From Thermoflexus hugenholtzii JAD2 (GTDB lineage: Bacteria > Chloroflexota > Dehalococcoidia > UBA2979): a stretch of DNA of 9,302 nt. A program made the translations under genes and the position numbers. The DNA is taken from the NCBI GenBank assembly GCA_945889565.1, contig CAMDBZ010000049.1, forward strand, positions 1 through 9,302, in the 5' to 3' direction. The notes beneath the pieces are model-generated. The model saw only the letters and a list, made by a program, of their open reading frames with translations, made no database searches and was not told the origin of the DNA. Of this stretch, positions 6,198 to 9,302 are shown piece after piece. Every line of letters begins with the position of its first letter. Position 1 is the first letter of the stretch.

Positions 6198-7558
6198 CGT
6201 TCGTCCGCCCCTTCGCTGAGGTACTGCGCGAGGTCGATGCCCACGGTGCGGAAGCGGTCCGCGAACGTCGGCATCAGGCCGGTCGGACGCAGGTGGCCCA
6301 GCACGGCGCCCTCCGCGCCGATGCCTTCGATCTTCAGCGTGAAGAGGTCCTGCATCGTCACCACTTGGCCCTCGAGGCCGGTGATCTCGGCCACCTGCAC
6401 GACGCGCCGTGTGCCGTCGCTGAGCCGCGAAAGGTGCACCACGAGGTGCAGCGCAGAGCCCACCTGCTCGCGAATGGCACGGATCGGCAGCTCGTAGCCG
6501 GACATCAGCACCATGTTCTCGATGCGGCTCAGCGCGTCGCGCGCGGAGTTGGCGTGCACAGTGGTGAGCGAGCCGTCGTGGCCCGTGTTCATCGCCTGCA
6601 TCATTTCGAACGCTTCCGCGCCGCGCACTTCGCCGACGATGATGCGGTCCGGCCGCATACGCAGCGTGTTGCGGAAGAGATCGCGCTGCGTGATTTCGTT
6701 GCGGCCCTCGATGCTCGGCGGACGCGCCTCCATCGCGATCACGTGCTTCTGCTGCAGCCGCAGCTCGGCGGGGTCCTCGATGGTCACGATGCGCTCGCGT
6801 TCGGGGATGTACTCCGAGAGCGAGTTGAGGAACGTGGTCTTGCCGGAGCCGGTGCCGCCCGACACGAGGATGTTCAGACGCATGCGCACGCACGCCGCGA
6901 GCAGCTCAGCAACCGCCGGCGACAGCGCGCCGAGCGCGATCAGGTCCGCCATGCGAAAGGAGTCATGGCGGAACTTGCGGATCGTCAGCACCGGACCGCG
7001 CGGGACCACCGGCGGGATCGCCGCGTTCACGCGGGACCCGTCGGCGAGCCGCGCGTCGACCATCGGCGACGACTCGTCGACGCGGCGGCCGATCGCGGAG
7101 GTGATGCGATCGATGATACGCATCACGTGCGCCGCGTCGCGGAAATGCACGGTGCTCTCGTGGATCACGCCGTCGCGCTCGAAGTACACCTCGTGCGGGT
7201 CGTTGACCATGACCTCGGAGATCGACGGGTCGCGTACGAGCGCGTCGATCGGGCCGAGACCGACGACTTCGTCGACGACGCGCGCGACGAGCTCCTCCTT
7301 CTCAGCGACGCCCTGGTGCGGGAACAGCTCTGCAACGACGGTGCGCGCGCCCGCCTCGACGGCGGCGCGCGCCTGCTGCGTGTTGAGCGCGGCCACCGCC
7401 TCGAGGTCGAAGCGCTCGAGCAGCTCGACGTGCACCTGCTCGACGAGCGCGAGCGCCTCGCCCGACGCATCGACCTGCTCCGCGGCGGTCTCGGCCGCCG
7501 TCGCCAACGGTCGTTCGTCCGCCGCGATGCGCGCGGCCTTCTCGTACAGCGTGGTCAT
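6188..7558 (-). CDS. cpaF: CpaF/TadA: type II/IV secretion ATPase powering Tad pilus assembly
   Basis: 456 residues, a normal length for the family. A helical N-terminal region (1-100) precedes the CpaF N-terminal domain (GLGPIDALVRDPSISEVMVN near 100-119). The RecA-like motor follows, with every hallmark present: Walker A GGTGSGKTT at 234-242 (Lys240), Asp box TIEDPAEL at 259-266, Walker B with RIIVGEVRG at 305-313 (Glu310), and His box TGHDGSLTTVHANS at 325-338. Basic residues before Walker A (MRLNILVSG) also fit. The protein should form a cytoplasmic hexamer that couples ATP hydrolysis to pilin polymerisation through TadB/TadC. The ATG at 7558 has AGGAGG 6 nt upstream, fused to the cpaE stop. 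The stop TAG at 6190-6188 lies inside tadB, a 10-nt overlap. No catalytic residue is missing, and this is the most certain gene in the window. Confidence 0.97.
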   Translation of the reverse strand: MTTLYEKAARIAADERPLATAAETAAEQVDASGEALALVEQVHVELLERFDLEAVAALNTQQARAAVEAGARTVVAELFPHQGVAEKEELVARVVDEVVGLGPIDALVRDPSISEVMVNDPHEVYFERDGVIHESTVHFRDAAHVMRIIDRITSAIGRRVDESSPMVDARLADGSRVNAAIPPVVPRGPVLTIRKFRHDSFRMADLIALGALSPAVAELLAACVRMRLNILVSGGTGSGKTTFLNSLSEYIPERERIVTIEDPAELRLQQKHVIAMEARPPSIEGRNEITQRDLFRNTLRMRPDRIIVGEVRGAEAFEMMQAMNTGHDGSLTTVHANSARDALSRIENMVLMSGYELPIRAIREQVGSALHLVVHLSRLSDGTRRVVQVAEITGLEGQVVTMQDLFTLKIEGIGAEGAVLGHLRPTGLMPTFADRFRTVGIDLAQYLSEGADERWT

Positions 7559-7564
7559 GCAGTG

Positions 7565-7571
7565 CCTCCTA
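7565..7571 (-). promoter_or_regulatory. Ribosome-binding site of cpaF fused to the cpaE stop codon
   Basis: The minus strand reads TAGGAGG: TAG is the cpaE stop (7571-7569) and AGGAGG (7570-7565) is a perfect Shine-Dalgarno, 6 nt before the cpaF ATG. A ribosome terminating on cpaE sits directly on the cpaF initiation site, which suggests translational coupling. Confidence 0.85.
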
Positions 7572-8774
7572 TCGGCCCGGCAGCGCGATCAGCTTGAAGC
7601 GGCGGCGCGCGCCTTCGCTGTTGGCGTCGGCGATCCCAGCGATCGTGCGCGCGAGCGCGACGACGCTGCGCCCGCCCGCGCTCTCGTGCCCCCACTGATC
7701 GACGGTCTTGCCCAGCTGCGACTGGCGGTACAGGTTGCGGTCGTACGGCACGGTCCAGTAGATGGGGGCGCGCATCGACGCTTCGATGCTCGTCGCCGAC
7801 ACCTCGTCGGCGGGCGCCGGGTGGTTGACGATGAAGCGAATCTTGTCGGCGGGGAGCCCCGCACCCTCGAGCACGCGCAGCGCCTGCATGTTGTCGCGAA
7901 TCGCCGCGACGTGCGGCGTGAGCACCCACAACACGAGCGAGGCAGCGTCGATCGCCGCGAGCGTAACCGGGTTGACGGCGGCGGCGAGGTCGATCACCAC
8001 GTAGTCATGCGCCCGCGCCAGGCATTCGACGAGCGTCGCGAACTTCGCGGCGTCGACGCTGCTCCACGCGATCGGGTTCTGCGGCGGCGCGAGTACCCGC
8101 GCACCGCTGACGTGCGGCGCAAGGAAGCGCGACACGTCGGCCCCGGGGTTGCTCTCGAGCTCCTGCAGCAGATCCGTGATGTCGGCCGGTGCAGCGATGT
8201 CCATGTTCACGAGCACGTCGCCGAAGCTCGTGTCCGCGTCGATGATCACCACCGACTGCCCGACTTCGCTCGCGAGCGCCGCCGCCAGGTTCGTCGCGAA
8301 CGTCGTCTTGCCGACACCGCCCTTCGCCGAGAACACCGTGAGCACGGTGCCGCGGAACCCGAGCGGACGACGCCCGCCGGACAGCCGTCGCCGCCGCTCC
8401 TCCTCCCACCCGAGCACGCCCTGCACGGCGGCGACCAGCGGCTCGCGGTGGAGCGGCCGCACCAGGAAATCGCGCACGCCCGCGACCATCGCCTTGCGCA
8501 CGGTCTCCACGTCGTCGCGGGTGGAGTACACGATGATCGGCGTTTGCGGCAGCGCGTTGAGCAGCGCCTCGATCGTCTCGAGCGGGCGCACGAGCGGGTC
8601 CTCGAGCGCGCACAGGATGGCGTCCGGCGCCAGCGCAACGGCCTGGCTCACCGCCTCCGTACCGAACGAGGCTTCGCCGACGACCTCCATATCGGCAGGG
8701 CCGAGCAGCTTGCGTAGTCCGAAACGGACGTCCGCATCCTGGTCAACGATCAGCACCTGGATGGCTGATGGCAT
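7569..8774 (-). CDS. cpaE: CpaE/TadZ: degenerate receiver domain fused to a ParA/MinD-like ATPase
   Basis: 401 residues. Residues 6-118 form a response-regulator-like fold (VLIVDQDADVR at the start, acidic D11 and D13). The usual phospho-accepting Asp is Ala56 (in PDAILCALEDP) and the conserved Lys before Pro is Arg106 (FLVRPL), so normal phosphorylation is unlikely. Residues 141-385 are a ParA/MinD ATPase: deviant Walker A KGGVGKTT at 151-158 with signature Lys151, Walker A' VVIIDADTSFGD at 176-187, and Walker B YVVIDL at 258-263. In known Tad systems TadZ/CpaE positions the pilus machine in the cell, often at a pole. The open frame extends upstream to 8918, but the ATG at 8774 is preferred: GGAAGGAA lies 6 nt before it and the family N-terminus begins there. 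The TAG stop runs into the ribosome-binding site of cpaF. Confidence 0.93.
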   Translation of the reverse strand: MPSAIQVLIVDQDADVRFGLRKLLGPADMEVVGEASFGTEAVSQAVALAPDAILCALEDPLVRPLETIEALLNALPQTPIIVYSTRDDVETVRKAMVAGVRDFLVRPLHREPLVAAVQGVLGWEEERRRRLSGGRRPLGFRGTVLTVFSAKGGVGKTTFATNLAAALASEVGQSVVIIDADTSFGDVLVNMDIAAPADITDLLQELESNPGADVSRFLAPHVSGARVLAPPQNPIAWSSVDAAKFATLVECLARAHDYVVIDLAAAVNPVTLAAIDAASLVLWVLTPHVAAIRDNMQALRVLEGAGLPADKIRFIVNHPAPADEVSATSIEASMRAPIYWTVPYDRNLYRQSQLGKTVDQWGHESAGGRSVVALARTIAGIADANSEGARRRFKLIALPGR

Positions 8775-8780
8775 GTCGAG

Positions 8781-8788
8781 TTCCTTCC
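8781..8788 (-). promoter_or_regulatory. Ribosome-binding site of cpaE
   Basis: On the minus strand this reads GGAAGGAA, 6 nt before the ATG at 8774-8772. It decides the cpaE start in favour of 8774 over upstream in-frame codons, which would make the gene overlap cpaB by about 100 nt. Confidence 0.75.
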
Positions 8789-8815
8789 GATATCGCGGCG
8801 GCGTGTAGGCGGGAG

Positions 8816-9302
8816 TTAGCGGGGCCGCCGGTCCGCGGGCAGCACGCCCAGCGACAACAGGTCGACATGCGGGACGTCGACCGTGCGGTCGTCTTCGTAC
8901 GCGCGGAGTGACAGCCACAGCTTGCCGTGCTGCTCCGCGAGCGCCATCAGCGCGGCCTCCGCGGGCGTGAGCGCGAGCGTGACCGTGCGCGCCTGCGGCT
9001 GCGCCTTCGCCTCGGTGGGGCGCACGCCGCGTGCGTCGACGCTCGCCGTGACCGCGCCGGCGGCCGGCGTCGCGGTCGCGCTCACCGCCGGCGGCACGAC
9101 CTCTTGCGCCGCCTGCGCGACGGCGAGCACTTCGATGTTCTGCAGTGCCGTGACAGCCTTCTCAGTGCCGGCCAGCTCCTTGTCGAACAGCGCGATCACG
9201 TCGATGCGGTCACCCGCGATGAGCATGCCGCCGATCGCGCTCGGTTCGCTGATGGTGATGCTGACGCCGCGCTTACCGGGCGGCACGACGAAGCTCAGGC
9301 TG
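8816..9302 (-). CDS. cpaB: CpaB/RcpC-family Flp pilus assembly protein, C-terminal part (5' end outside window)
   Basis: About 161 residues are visible and the start lies beyond the right edge. The first readable residues, SLSFVVPPGKRGVSITI, match the segment that follows the SAF domain in CpaB/RcpC proteins (proline-glycine-lysine-arginine, then a beta-strand repeat). Next comes GGMLIAGDRIDVIALFD, the typical 'GD.VDV' turn of this family. A linker rich in Ala, Pro and Val follows, then TVTLALTPAEAALMALAEQHG and a final strand, as in the RcpC C-terminal domain. Family members are extracytoplasmic or periplasmic parts of the Tad pilus machine; in diderms they are linked to the secretin, and the exact role in monoderms is unclear. 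The gene ends in TAA, 41 nt before cpaE, and is the first visible gene of the operon. Family assignment is firm; the N-terminal anchor and SAF domain cannot be checked here. Confidence 0.88.
   Translation of the reverse strand, partial: SLSFVVPPGKRGVSITISEPSAIGGMLIAGDRIDVIALFDKELAGTEKAVTALQNIEVLAVAQAAQEVVPPAVSATATPAAGAVTASVDARGVRPTEAKAQPQARTVTLALTPAEAALMALAEQHGKLWLSLRAYEDDRTVDVPHVDLLSLGVLPADRRPR

Noticed and set aside
4626..6497. 623-codon open frame on the plus strand
   Set aside because: Antisense to tadC, tadB and the end of cpaF. Composition is that of a GC-driven shadow.
6198..6893. Upstream extension of tadB to 6893
   Set aside because: This region is cpaF read in the wrong frame; tadB begins with its membrane segment at 6197.
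6513..8717. 734-codon open frame on the plus strand
   Set aside because: It lies wholly antisense to cpaF and cpaE, whose motifs are unmistakable. The product is Arg/Ser/Thr-rich low-complexity sequence, the usual mirror of GC-rich codon use.
8788..8795. Palindrome CGATATCG between cpaB and cpaE
   Set aside because: Eight bases, next to the ribosome-binding site, no second copy noticed; too short to call an operator and it does not form a terminator.
8775..8918. Upstream extension of cpaE to 8918
   Set aside because: It would overlap cpaB by about 100 nt and add Arg/Pro-rich sequence unlike the family. A good ribosome-binding site precedes the ATG at 8774.
1..9302. tRNA, rRNA, CRISPR, insertion sequence or anti-phage system
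   Set aside because: Coding sequence fills nearly the whole window. No repeat array, transposase, nuclease or toxin motif is visible on either strand.

Overview
The window is one compact block of a Tad/Flp-type IVc pilus (tight-adherence) locus. All nine genes lie on the minus strand, so transcription runs from position 9302 towards position 1. The DNA is very GC-rich (by eye about 70%), with strong G/C at third codon positions. There are no mobile elements, RNA genes, CRISPR arrays or non-coding stretches longer than about 40 bases. Genes abut or overlap (-10 to +41 nt), and I see no internal terminator or convincing promoter. This looks like the middle of one long operon cut at both ends of the window.

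Layout in transcription order: the C-terminal part of cpaB (8816-9302, runs off the right edge); cpaE/tadZ (7569-8774); cpaF/tadA, the secretion ATPase (6188-7558); tadB (5220-6197) and tadC (4316-5200), the paired inner-membrane platform proteins; tadV/cpaA, the prepilin peptidase (3747-4319). Three accessory genes follow: a signal-peptide, von Willebrand A, transmembrane, FHA-like protein (2209-3741); an AAA+ ATPase with an N-terminal winged-helix-like region (871-2187); and a LysM membrane protein that runs off the left edge (1-858, no stop in the window).

How they fit together: CpaF should hydrolyse ATP to drive pilin assembly through the TadB/TadC platform. TadV removes the prepilin leader, CpaE places or organises the machine, and CpaB is a periplasmic or extracytoplasmic component. 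The accessory genes are not part of the classical Caulobacter or Aggregatibacter tad set. The vWA protein and LysM protein would put adhesion- and wall-binding domains outside the membrane. The AAA+ ATPase could act as a remodelling or regulatory factor in the cytoplasm. That grouping is the least explained part of the window.

Organism: no secretin (cpaC) or cpaD separates cpaB from cpaE, a LysM gene is in the operon, and the GC content is very high. Together these suggest a high-GC, possibly monoderm lineage such as Chloroflexota (Thermomicrobia-like) or Actinomycetota. This is a low-confidence inference from context. No pilin (flp), TadE/F pseudopilin, secretin or TadD/G gene is inside the window.
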